Below, piece by piece: positions 25,641 through 33,205 of a stretch of 59,600 nucleotides of DNA. The DNA lies in NCBI GenBank assembly GCA_016209705.1, contig JACQVR010000059.1:1-59600 (forward strand), written 5' to 3'. The notes under the pieces are model-generated. The model saw only the letters and a list, made by a program, of their open reading frames with translations. It was not told where the DNA came from and made no database searches. The DNA is from Planctomycetota bacterium (GTDB taxonomy: Bacteria; Planctomycetota; MHYJ01; JACPRB01). The first letter of the stretch is position 1; each line of letters opens with the position of its first letter. Made by a program: the position numbers and the translations under genes.

Positions 25641-25660
25641 GTTCGTGCCTACGAAAGAAG

Positions 25661-25744
25661 CGGAGTTCACGGAAAAAGTCACCACGCAGGTACGCAGACA
25701 CGGCGCGGCCAGGGTCGCAACCAAACGGATTTTCACCGCTGAGG
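25661..25744. repeat. Left arm of inverted repeat flanking wecB
   Basis: About 84 bases starting CGGAGTTCACGGAAAAAGTC and ending TTCACCGCTGAGGA. An inverted relative lies at 27041-27131, beyond the other end of wecB. Shared landmarks are GGAGTTC, GACACGGCGC, AAACGGA and TTCACCGCTGAG, in the same order. It belongs to the CACGGAG-rich dispersed repeat family of this genome. Confidence 0.7.
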
Positions 25745-25751
25745 AATTTTC

Positions 25752-26879
25752 GTGATCAAAGTCCTGAGCGTCTTCGGCACCCGGCCGGAAGCCATCAAGA
25801 TGGCGCCGGTCGTGCAGGAGCTTCGGCGTCGGGACGGCGTGCACTCCTGGGTCTGCGTCACGGCCCAGCACCGCCGCATGCTGGACCAGGCGCTTTCGCT
25901 GTTCGAGATCGTTCCGGATCACGATCTGGACGTCATGGTGGAAAACCAGACGCCGTCGCGCGTAGCCTCTTCGGTGCTGGAGCGCCTGGAACCGATCCTC
26001 GCAGAGCGGCGGCCCGATTGGGTCCTCGTACAAGGCGACACGGTATCCGCCGCGGCGGCGGCCATGGGCGCTTTCTATGCGGGCGCCCGCGTCGCTCATG
26101 TGGAAGCCGGACTGCGAACGCGCGATCCCCGAAGACCGTTCCCGGAAGAGATGAATCGCCGGGTCGCCGGGGTCGTGGCCGACGTTCATTTCGCGCCCAC
26201 CGCGCGGGCGCGGCGGAATCTCCTGGAGGAAGGCGTCGCGACGGAGCGCATCTTCGTCACCGGGAATCCCGTCATCGACGCCTTGCGGGCGATCGCTCGC
26301 CGACCGGAACCGGACGAAGTTTCGGCGCTGGTTCCGCACCGCTCTTCGCGCCTCATCGTGGTCACCGCGCACCGCCGCGAGAATTTCGGCGCGCCTCTTG
26401 AGAACATTTGCGCCGCGCTCGCGGAAATCGCGCGGCGCGCGGCTGCTGAGGTGCGGATCGTGTATCCCGTCCATCCCAATCCGAGAGTGCGTGAAGCGAC
26501 GGACCGGCTGCTGCGCGGAATCCCGACCCTCTCGCTGATTCCTCCGCTCGAGTACCTGCCGATGGTCCATCTCCTGAAGCAAGCCTACCTCATCCTCACC
26601 GATTCGGGAGGGCTCCAGGAAGAGGCGCCGGGGTTGGGGGTTCCCGTGCTGGTGCTGCGCGACGTGACGGAACGCCCGGAAGGGATCGAGGCGGGCACCG
26701 TGCGGCTGGTCGGAACGGATCGAGACCGGATTATCGGCGAGACGATGCGGCTCTTGGAGGATCGGGTAGCCCGTGACGCCATGGCGACCGCGGTCAACCC
26801 CTACGGCGACGGTCAGGCCGCCCGCCGGATCGTCGCCGCCCTGCTGGGAGAGCCGGTCGATCCCTTCGTCCCCCGATGA
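25752..26879 (+). CDS. wecB: UDP-N-acetylglucosamine 2-epimerase, non-hydrolysing
   Basis: Interconverts UDP-GlcNAc and UDP-ManNAc, supplying ManNAc-type sugars for surface polysaccharide. The 375-residue protein has all family motifs: FGTRPEAIKMAPV at the N-terminus, HVEAGLRTRDP near 117, VTAHRRENFG near 204 and TDSGGLQEEAPGLGVPVLV near 284. The start is GTG at 25752. Unlike the rest of the cluster it does not overlap its neighbours: related repeats in opposite orientation lie on both sides, so it may have been inserted as a unit. Confidence 0.95.
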   Translation: MIKVLSVFGTRPEAIKMAPVVQELRRRDGVHSWVCVTAQHRRMLDQALSLFEIVPDHDLDVMVENQTPSRVASSVLERLEPILAERRPDWVLVQGDTVSAAAAAMGAFYAGARVAHVEAGLRTRDPRRPFPEEMNRRVAGVVADVHFAPTARARRNLLEEGVATERIFVTGNPVIDALRAIARRPEPDEVSALVPHRSSRLIVVTAHRRENFGAPLENICAALAEIARRAAAEVRIVYPVHPNPRVREATDRLLRGIPTLSLIPPLEYLPMVHLLKQAYLILTDSGGLQEEAPGLGVPVLVLRDVTERPEGIEAGTVRLVGTDRDRIIGETMRLLEDRVARDAMATAVNPYGDGQAARRIVAALLGEPVDPFVPR

Positions 26880-27040
26880 GTTGCCGCAGACATCAGGGAA
26901 AACTCCTTTTCAAGGAGATAGGCAGATGGGGGAGACAGGGAGATTTTGTTTGGGGTAAGATTCTTCTCTGCACCGCTCACGTGCAAAACCTTCGCGTGGC
27001 GCAAATATTTTTCATGCGACCAGCCAAGCAAGATTCCGCG
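26880..27040. other. Gap after wecB with purine-rich repeat sequence
   Basis: It contains a CTCCTT/AAGGAG hairpin at the start and a short GGAGAT-type stretch (26917-26956), the same sequence style as 47921-48239. No gene is visible. The inverted arm at 27041-27131 follows, then about 60 bases without obvious structure before the end of the GT39-like gene. Confidence 0.5.
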
Positions 27041-27131
27041 CTCTCAGCGGTGAATGTTTGAAGTCCGTTTTGTTTGAGGCGAAGCGGCGCCGTGTCTCGG
27101 TGTCTCCGTGGTCTATTTTTCTCCGAACTCC
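27041..27131. repeat. Right arm of inverted repeat flanking wecB
   Basis: Reads CTCTCAGCGGTGAATG at the wecB side and TTTTTCTCCGAACTCCC at the far side. Its reverse complement follows 25661-25744 along its whole length with small insertions and substitutions. Confidence 0.7.
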
Positions 27132-27195
27132 CTAACCCGAGCAGCGTCGCGGTGTGTCTCCTCCGTGGGCTGGACGTTCCAAGTCGAATCCCCCC

Positions 27196-28761
27196 TCACT
27201 TCAATCGATACACAACGACCTCGATGAGATCTTTGCGGGAAGTTTCCGGAAATCGTGACACCATTTCAAAATCATTCCGGATCAGCTCCCCGGCAAAGCC
27301 CGGAGGAAAGCGCTTCAGCGAATCCGAGTCCACGATGAGAAAATCAGCGCGCTCCGCCCGATACGAGGCTTTAAGCAACTCCATATAACTTTCGAGGGCT
27401 TCCGGTGCGCGGCCCGCTCGCGGCACCGGAACCAAGAGGCCGCCGGCGTAGTAAGCGAGTTTATCGCGGGTCGCCATGACCCGATACGGCCGTTCGACCG
27501 GCTGGCTTTTGATCCACCGTCCGGCATCGAGATAGGCCGCTTCGTCCGCCCGTTGCGGTCGCACGGACTTGAGCAGGCAGATGGCCGCCACTCCCGCGAT
27601 GAGCGCGCCCCGAATCAAGGCGACATACCTGGTTCCGGCGCGTCCCGCGGCGTCCCACAGCACCGCCGCGCCCGCCGCGGCGAACGGAAGCAGAAACAGT
27701 ACTCCCGGGAGAAGATAGCGATGGCTCAGCGGATAGATTCCAAGCCCCAGCGCCGCGATGAAGGGAGTCCACCAGACCGCGACGGCGCCGCCGAGCGCCA
27801 CGGCGCCGGTCCCCGCTCCCGCGCGGCGGCAGAAGACGAGGCCGAGAAGCAGCAGCGGAAGGATCGGCAAATGCATCGCGGCTCCGACCTTCTTCGCCAC
27901 GGTCGAAAGGAACGAACGGGATGCCCACGCCTCCATCGGAGGCGCTGGAGAAGCGGCGGTTTGAGGATTCGGCGCGGCGGTCGGGGCCGTCTCCCCCACC
28001 GCGTCTTCCAGAGCGACAACGACGGAGCGCGACGAGATATGCCACTGGCCGGTATGGCTCCGAATCCACAACATATAAGGAGCCGCGGTCAATGCGAACG
28101 TCGCGACGGCGAGCGAGGCGCCGGCCGAGCGCCGCCACGAACGTCCCGGCGCGCGAACCGCGCCGAGCATGATCGCCGCAGCGAAGAACAAGCCCAGGAT
28201 GATTCCTTCCGGGCGCGTGAGATAGGCGAGTCCCGCGCAAAGGCCGGCCAATCCATGCCACGCCCAGCGGTGGGACGTGAACGCCAGGCCCAGGAAACCG
28301 AGGGAACCGATCACGAGGGCGAGGAAAAGTCCGGTATTGACGACATCGCAGGTCTCGATCGCGAGCACCGGGTGGATCGCGTAAACAAAGCATGTCCAGA
28401 GGGCGATGCGCTCATCCCAGACGGCGCGGATCAGGAAGAAGAGCGGGACGATCGCCGCCGAGGCGACCAGGATGGAGACGGCGTACGCGGCGGTCTCGAG
28501 GTTTCCCAGAACCGCGCCGGCGAGCGCGACGAGCCATGGATAGAGGGGGTGTATTCCCGCGAACGAATCCAGGGCGCGATCGAAAGGGCCTTCCGCGAAC
28601 GCCCGGGCCATGGCCAGGTAATAGGCCCCGTCCGTCACGACGGTGGTCGTCCACGCGGCGATGATGACTCGATGGGCCAGCGCGATCGCGCTCGCGATCA
28701 TCAGCAGGCGCAGACTCTTCAGCCGGCGACCTTCGGAATCTGGGGCGGGCGCGGATTCCAC
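27196..28761 (-). CDS. GT39-like membrane glycosyltransferase (ArnT/PMT type)
   Basis: A 521-residue polytopic protein with about ten hydrophobic segments and a soluble C-terminal part (about 440-521). Near residue 45 it reads VVTDGAYYLAMARAFAEGPFDRALDSFAGIHPLYPW: an acidic residue in the first external loop followed by HPLYPW, as in lipid-linked-sugar mannosyl- or arabinosyltransferases of the GT39/GT83 type. It would transfer a sugar from a polyprenyl phosphate on the outer face of the membrane. The GTG at 28761 is the first in-frame start and lacks a ribosome site; later starts are possible. It is convergent with wecB. Confidence 0.78.
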   Translation of the reverse strand: MESAPAPDSEGRRLKSLRLLMIASAIALAHRVIIAAWTTTVVTDGAYYLAMARAFAEGPFDRALDSFAGIHPLYPWLVALAGAVLGNLETAAYAVSILVASAAIVPLFFLIRAVWDERIALWTCFVYAIHPVLAIETCDVVNTGLFLALVIGSLGFLGLAFTSHRWAWHGLAGLCAGLAYLTRPEGIILGLFFAAAIMLGAVRAPGRSWRRSAGASLAVATFALTAAPYMLWIRSHTGQWHISSRSVVVALEDAVGETAPTAAPNPQTAASPAPPMEAWASRSFLSTVAKKVGAAMHLPILPLLLLGLVFCRRAGAGTGAVALGGAVAVWWTPFIAALGLGIYPLSHRYLLPGVLFLLPFAAAGAAVLWDAAGRAGTRYVALIRGALIAGVAAICLLKSVRPQRADEAAYLDAGRWIKSQPVERPYRVMATRDKLAYYAGGLLVPVPRAGRAPEALESYMELLKASYRAERADFLIVDSDSLKRFPPGFAGELIRNDFEMVSRFPETSRKDLIEVVVYRLK

Positions 28762-28828
28762 AGATAGGCATGAAACCGGAATGCGGTCGCCGGGGGCCAG
28801 AAAAATTGTGGCGCGGACTCGATCTCGG

Positions 28829-31800
28829 CTACTCGTTCCGCAGGGCGGGCAGGAGCGGACCGCGCAAGGCGAGGCGCGCCGCCAGCCAAATCCACGCCAG
28901 AGAGACCGCCCCGATGCCGATCAGGAACAACGCCAGCAAGCCGTACGGAAGGCGCGTTCCCGGGCGCGCCGCGGCGGGCACGATCGCCACCGCCGCCGCC
29001 GCCGTTCCCGCCGCGATCCCCGCGATCAAAAGGAATCGATGCTCGGCGGCCACCACGTCGCGGGCCCGGCCCTTCGCATAGCCGACCGCCCAGAGCAGCG
29101 CCAGCTCGCCGCGCCGCTCCATCACCGACCGCAGGACCAGAACTCCCATGCCGGCGCCGCCCAAAAGCAATCCCAGCCCGCCAAGCACCATGAACATCGC
29201 CAGGTACGTGGACTCCACGACATAAAACTCCTTGAGGCGTTCGACCGAACGTTCGAGATTGAGCCCTACCGTCTCCAGCTTTTCGGATAGATAAGCGATC
29301 AGGCGATCTTCGTTCCCTTCCGGCGCGTCCACTAAAAACACCCGATAACCGCTCTCCGAAGGATAGAGCCGCGTGAACTCCTTGTTGGATATCAGCAACT
29401 TCCCCTGAAACACCGACAGGCGCATGGGCAGCGCGCCGACAAGTTTGACCTGGAATTGTCTGCCCCGCTCATCCGTGTAGTCCAGAAGGTCTCCGTTTTC
29501 CCGGCTTACTTTCTTCTTGAGCTTCCATACGGCGGTGGCGGAATCGCCCACGATGGCGGGCACCACGCCGTTCGCACGCTCTTCCTCGAGCAGGTCCCAC
29601 AGCTCCCGCCCGGCGAACGCCCCAAGCCGGGCCAGCTCCGCGGCGTCCACGCCGAGCAGCGGCGGCGTTCGCGAAAAATTCAGGTTCAAGCAACTGGCGT
29701 CGTCCCCCTCGCGCAATTTGACCGGAACGATCGAGACGCCGCTTTCCTCGTTCAATTCGTGATGGACGGCGATGCTCGATTCGCCGTAAAGCTCGAACCC
29801 GCCGGTCCCCGACGCGCGCTTCCCCGCTTCGAGCGACAAATCCTCCTTCATCGCGGAGACGGCGAACACGGCGAAGCACCCGCAGGCGAGCATGCCGGCC
29901 GCCGCCAAGCTGCGGCCCGGCCGCCGGGCCGCGTTGCGAACGCCGAGCACGGCGGCGGAAAGCCGGTTCGAGAAAGCCCCCGACATCCGGGCCAGAACGA
30001 CGCGAAAAAGCGAGATCCCGCCGATGAGCAACAACGCGCCGGCGGCGAAAAATGCCGCAGCCGGTTGCTCGGCGCCGATCGCCGCGACCACGATCGCCGC
30101 CGCCCCGCCCCCGGCGGCCGCGAAAACCGTCCACGCGATCCACGGCTTCTTGCTTCCGAATCGCGCCGCCTCCGCCGGAAAATCTTCGGAGATGAGTTCC
30201 CAGATGGATCTTCTTTCCTGGCGCCAGATCGCCACGCCCATGGTCAAGAGCGACATTCCCGCCGCGGCCGCGGCGCCGATCAAGGCCGTCCCGAGATCGA
30301 GCTGAAAATCAACGGAAGCGCCGGCGACCGCGCCGCTCCAGGCCGCGCTCAAGCCCCAGATCAGGAATGCCGCCAAACCCCACCCGAACGGAACGCCCGC
30401 GAGAGACCCGAGGGTCGCAAGGATGGCCCCTTCCGCCAGCAACAGGCGCTTCACCCGGCCCGGCGTGTACCCGACCGCCAGGAGCACTCCGCGCTCCCGC
30501 GCGCGTTGTTCCACCGCGAACATGAAGAGCAGCGCCGTCAAGGTAAGGGAGGCGGCGATCAGGAACGCGCTCATGCCGAGGAAGAGCTGGCCCAGATCCG
30601 TGGATTCCGAAACCGCTTTCATTGCGTCCGCGCGCACCGGCTGAAACACCAACCCGACTTCCGCCGGCTCGAGCCGGGCCCGGATCGCCTCGCGAATCTC
30701 CCGCGCGCTCGAAGGGAAACGGACCGCCATGAGATCGCCGAACCGATTCGCCCACATCTCCCGACCCGCCGCCAGCGTGACGAAGGCCTTCGGAGTCTGG
30801 CGATACGTATTCCAATATTCTTCGTTCGCCTCGTCCTTGAGCTTGCGCTCCTCCATCGGGAGGCCGAGGTCCCAATCCTTGCAGCTTTCCACGTCCGTCA
30901 GCCCGGGGAACTCCGGGATCAGATCCTTCTCTCGCTCCAGAGTCTCCATTTCGAGGACGCCGCGAACGACAAACCATCGGCTTCGCTCGATGAACGCGTT
31001 CGACGGCGTCAGCTCCGAATAGGCGATGCGCACGCGATCACCTTCACGGATCGAAAGGTGATCCGCCAGCCAGCGGTTCACCAGAATCTCGTCATCTTTC
31101 ATGTCCGACGGTACCGGCCCCAGACGCCCGCCCGCCGACGGCGAGATGGCCGTCATGAAAGAATAAGGCGTCGAGCGGCCGCTCTCGGAGGCGATGGAAT
31201 TCACCAGGTAGGTCAAGGCTCCGGCGGACTCCCCCTGAAGCGTGAGCGCCCTTTCGGAGACCGACGGATCCAGATAAATGCGCGAGCTCTGGAGCTGGAC
31301 GATTCCGTGCGCTGCGAAAGCGCGCACGTCGAGCTCCGCGTCCTCGAGCCTCCATGCGCTTTCAAGCGCCGCCGGAGCCGGTTGGCCGGAAACGATGAGG
31401 TTCGCCAAACCTTCCATTTCCAGCGTCTTCTGGAGTCCGCGGAGATCGACGAACGCGTTGTAGGGGGCGGTTTGATCCGATTTGAGGCTGAAGCGCCCCA
31501 TCCGGGAGTCGGAAAGGACGGCGCGAAGCGTGAAAAGCCGCCGCTGAGTTTGTCGATCCCTTTTGGATACAAGAGGCGCATCGCGAGAAAGAAGAGCGGG
31601 CATGAAGATTCTTAGCGCCACCTCGTCTCCGATGTTCGCTCCCAGCGCGGCGGCCAGCTTCTCGTTGACGGCAAGATCCTTTGGCCCGAGATCGAACGTC
31701 AACGGGGATTCGGCCAGCTTGAAGAAGTTTCCATCGACGCCCAGCACCTCGACCCGGTTGACCTGCTTGCGACCTCCATCACCCTCCATCTCCCGAATCG

Positions 31801-32080
31801 CCATGCCGGGCACGCGCAGGATCGCGGCAACGTCCGCGTCCAATGCACGGCACAACCTGTCAGCCAGATCGTCACGAACGGTTCGATTTCCTCGATCGAG
31901 CGCGGAGTCGACCCGGCCCAGCCTCGCCCGCGCGACCCGCTCCAAACTCGCGCGAACGCTGTCGCCCACGCCCAAGGCGCCGACGAGAACGGCGGTCGAA
32001 AGGGCGCAGCCGACCGCCACCCCGAGATGGGTCCGGCGGTAGAACCAGATGCTTCGCCGCACGAAGCGCGCGCGATTCAT
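28829..32080 (-). CDS. FtsX-family ABC transporter permease, large double-domain form
   Basis: A 1083-residue permease. One membrane segment lies near residues 18-40, then a long extracytoplasmic region (about 45-480) resembling the MacB periplasmic core, a first FtsX domain with three or four membrane segments (about 490-640), further segments near 665-745, a second extracytoplasmic part, and a terminal FtsX domain (about 960-1075). Duplicated FtsX domains of this size fit the YbbP-like export or lipoprotein-release branch. It is coupled to the ATPase upstream by an ATGA overlap. No TolC- or MacA-like partner is adjacent. Confidence 0.85.
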   Translation of the reverse strand: MNRARFVRRSIWFYRRTHLGVAVGCALSTAVLVGALGVGDSVRASLERVARARLGRVDSALDRGNRTVRDDLADRLCRALDADVAAILRVPGMAIREMEGDGGRKQVNRVEVLGVDGNFFKLAESPLTFDLGPKDLAVNEKLAAALGANIGDEVALRIFMPALLSRDAPLVSKRDRQTQRRLFTLRAVLSDSRMGRFSLKSDQTAPYNAFVDLRGLQKTLEMEGLANLIVSGQPAPAALESAWRLEDAELDVRAFAAHGIVQLQSSRIYLDPSVSERALTLQGESAGALTYLVNSIASESGRSTPYSFMTAISPSAGGRLGPVPSDMKDDEILVNRWLADHLSIREGDRVRIAYSELTPSNAFIERSRWFVVRGVLEMETLEREKDLIPEFPGLTDVESCKDWDLGLPMEERKLKDEANEEYWNTYRQTPKAFVTLAAGREMWANRFGDLMAVRFPSSAREIREAIRARLEPAEVGLVFQPVRADAMKAVSESTDLGQLFLGMSAFLIAASLTLTALLFMFAVEQRARERGVLLAVGYTPGRVKRLLLAEGAILATLGSLAGVPFGWGLAAFLIWGLSAAWSGAVAGASVDFQLDLGTALIGAAAAAGMSLLTMGVAIWRQERRSIWELISEDFPAEAARFGSKKPWIAWTVFAAAGGGAAAIVVAAIGAEQPAAAFFAAGALLLIGGISLFRVVLARMSGAFSNRLSAAVLGVRNAARRPGRSLAAAGMLACGCFAVFAVSAMKEDLSLEAGKRASGTGGFELYGESSIAVHHELNEESGVSIVPVKLREGDDASCLNLNFSRTPPLLGVDAAELARLGAFAGRELWDLLEEERANGVVPAIVGDSATAVWKLKKKVSRENGDLLDYTDERGRQFQVKLVGALPMRLSVFQGKLLISNKEFTRLYPSESGYRVFLVDAPEGNEDRLIAYLSEKLETVGLNLERSVERLKEFYVVESTYLAMFMVLGGLGLLLGGAGMGVLVLRSVMERRGELALLWAVGYAKGRARDVVAAEHRFLLIAGIAAGTAAAAVAIVPAAARPGTRLPYGLLALFLIGIGAVSLAWIWLAARLALRGPLLPALRNE

Positions 32081-32766
32081 TTCGACACCGAGAGCACGCC
32101 GTCCCGCAACTCGAGGACCCTTTCCCCGCCGGGCGCCAGTTCGGGCGCGTGGGTGACCAGGACGAGCGCCACGCTTTCCTGGCGGTTGATCTCGCCCAGA
32201 AGGGCCGCCAATGCCTGAGCGTTGGCCCGGTCCAGAGACCCCGTGGGCTCATCCGCCAGCAGCAGACTCGGCCGGTTGATGAGCGCCCGCGCGACGGCGA
32301 CGCGCTGGCACTCTCCTCCGGAGAGTTGTCCGGGCCGATGCGACAAGCGATGGGACAACCCCACTCGATCCAGGAGGCTTCGCGCCCGATCCTCGGCGCC
32401 CCTCCCGCCTTCGACGATCAACGCCGGAACGAGCACGTTTTCAAGCACGCTGCACTGGGGAAGAAGATGGTGAAGCTGGAAGACGAATCCGATCGCGCGC
32501 GAACGGATTCCGGCCAGCTCGATGTCGGTCATTGCGGAGACATCGCGTCCCTCCAGGACGACACGGCCGGAGGTCGGGCGGTCCAGCGTGCCGATGATAT
32601 TCAGCAGCGTGCTCTTGCCGGAGCCGGAAGGACCGGTGATTACGACCGACTCGCCGCGCCGGACGCTGAGATCGACCCCGCAGAGGACCCGCGTCTCCGG
32701 CCCGCCGGGCGAGCCGTAGGATTTCGTGATCCCGTCCAGTTGGACGATCCGACCGTTTTCAGCCAT
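32077..32766 (-). CDS. ABC transporter ATP-binding protein (LolD/MacB type)
   Basis: A 229-residue ATPase. Walker A is GPSGSGKST near residue 45, the Q-loop region is IGFVFQLHHLLPQCSVLENV, the signature is LSGGECQRVAVARAL, and Walker B is LLLADEPTGSLD. FQxHxLLP with SGGxxQR is typical of the LolD/MacB/FtsE group. GAGG lies upstream of the ATG at 32766. The stop overlaps the permease start, so the two are made together and drive export or extraction of an envelope substrate. Confidence 0.93.
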   Translation of the reverse strand: MAENGRIVQLDGITKSYGSPGGPETRVLCGVDLSVRRGESVVITGPSGSGKSTLLNIIGTLDRPTSGRVVLEGRDVSAMTDIELAGIRSRAIGFVFQLHHLLPQCSVLENVLVPALIVEGGRGAEDRARSLLDRVGLSHRLSHRPGQLSGGECQRVAVARALINRPSLLLADEPTGSLDRANAQALAALLGEINRQESVALVLVTHAPELAPGGERVLELRDGVLSVSK

Positions 32767-33060
32767 GGAATGTCCTCGACCGCCGCGGCCAACGTCGAAT
32801 GCTTAACCGCAAAAAGGCTAAAGCGCGAAGGCACGAAGACGCAAAGAGTTCTGGGGGACGCGAAGCAGACATTCTGGAGGATGGGTTCCCGGGGTAAAAG
32901 CACTTTTTACGACGGGTTCGTCTTCTGGATAAACCACCGAAACGCCAAAGCGCTATCGGAAAGCCCCACCGCCCCTCACCGCCATAGCTTCAGCGGAGGC
33001 GGTTGCGGCAGGGTGTTTCCCTCATCCCGGCGGGCGAAGTCCAAAGCCCCGCCCGCACCC

Positions 33061-33105
33061 TGGAATCACGGCTCGGCAATCATGGGTCGTCGAGCCGTGA
33101 TTCCA
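33061..33105. repeat. 15-bp perfect inverted repeat within a composite element
   Basis: Arms TGGAATCACGGCTCG (33061-33075) and CGAGCCGTGATTCCA (33091-33105) around a 15-base spacer. It is absent from the related element at 14170, so it looks like a nested insertion. Confidence 0.8.
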
Positions 33106-33112
33106 TAAGCGA

Positions 33113-33154
33113 GCCCCGCCCGTTCTTTCAAAAAGTCCGATGAACGGGCGGGGC
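33113..33154. repeat. Composite GC-rich hairpin element, copy 3 (reverse orientation)
   Basis: Arms GCCCCGCCCGTTC and GAACGGGCGGGGC, identical to 14175-14216, including the loop sequence in reverse complement. Here it is not at a gene end but upstream of two divergent genes, so it cannot be only an ordinary terminator. Confidence 0.85.
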
Positions 33155-33205
33155 GAGCGTTACTTATTCTAGAAAGTCCGCCCTTTAGTTCTTAGGATCT
33201 CGCGA

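Larger units (their letters stand above)
32767..33205. other. Repeat-filled divergent intergenic region
   Basis: 439 bases between two divergent genes with no plausible coding frame. 32800-32960 carries degenerate CGAAGGCACGAAGACGCAAAG and AACCACCGAAACGCCAAAGCGC repeat stretches. 32960-33060 is related to the right half of the composite element at 14170. 33061-33105 is a 15-base perfect inverted repeat and 33113-33154 a copy of the main GC-rich hairpin. The last 40 bases (from 33165) are AT-richer and probably hold the promoter of the next gene, but no clear -35/-10 pair was found. Confidence 0.6.

Noticed and set aside
27553..28767. A 404-codon plus-strand frame
   Set aside because: Antisense to the GT39-like gene, with charged low-complexity composition.
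29456..31615. A 719-codon open frame on the plus strand
   Set aside because: It is antisense to the FtsX-family permease, has Arg/Pro/His-heavy composition and shows no domain; an artefact of GC-rich codon use.
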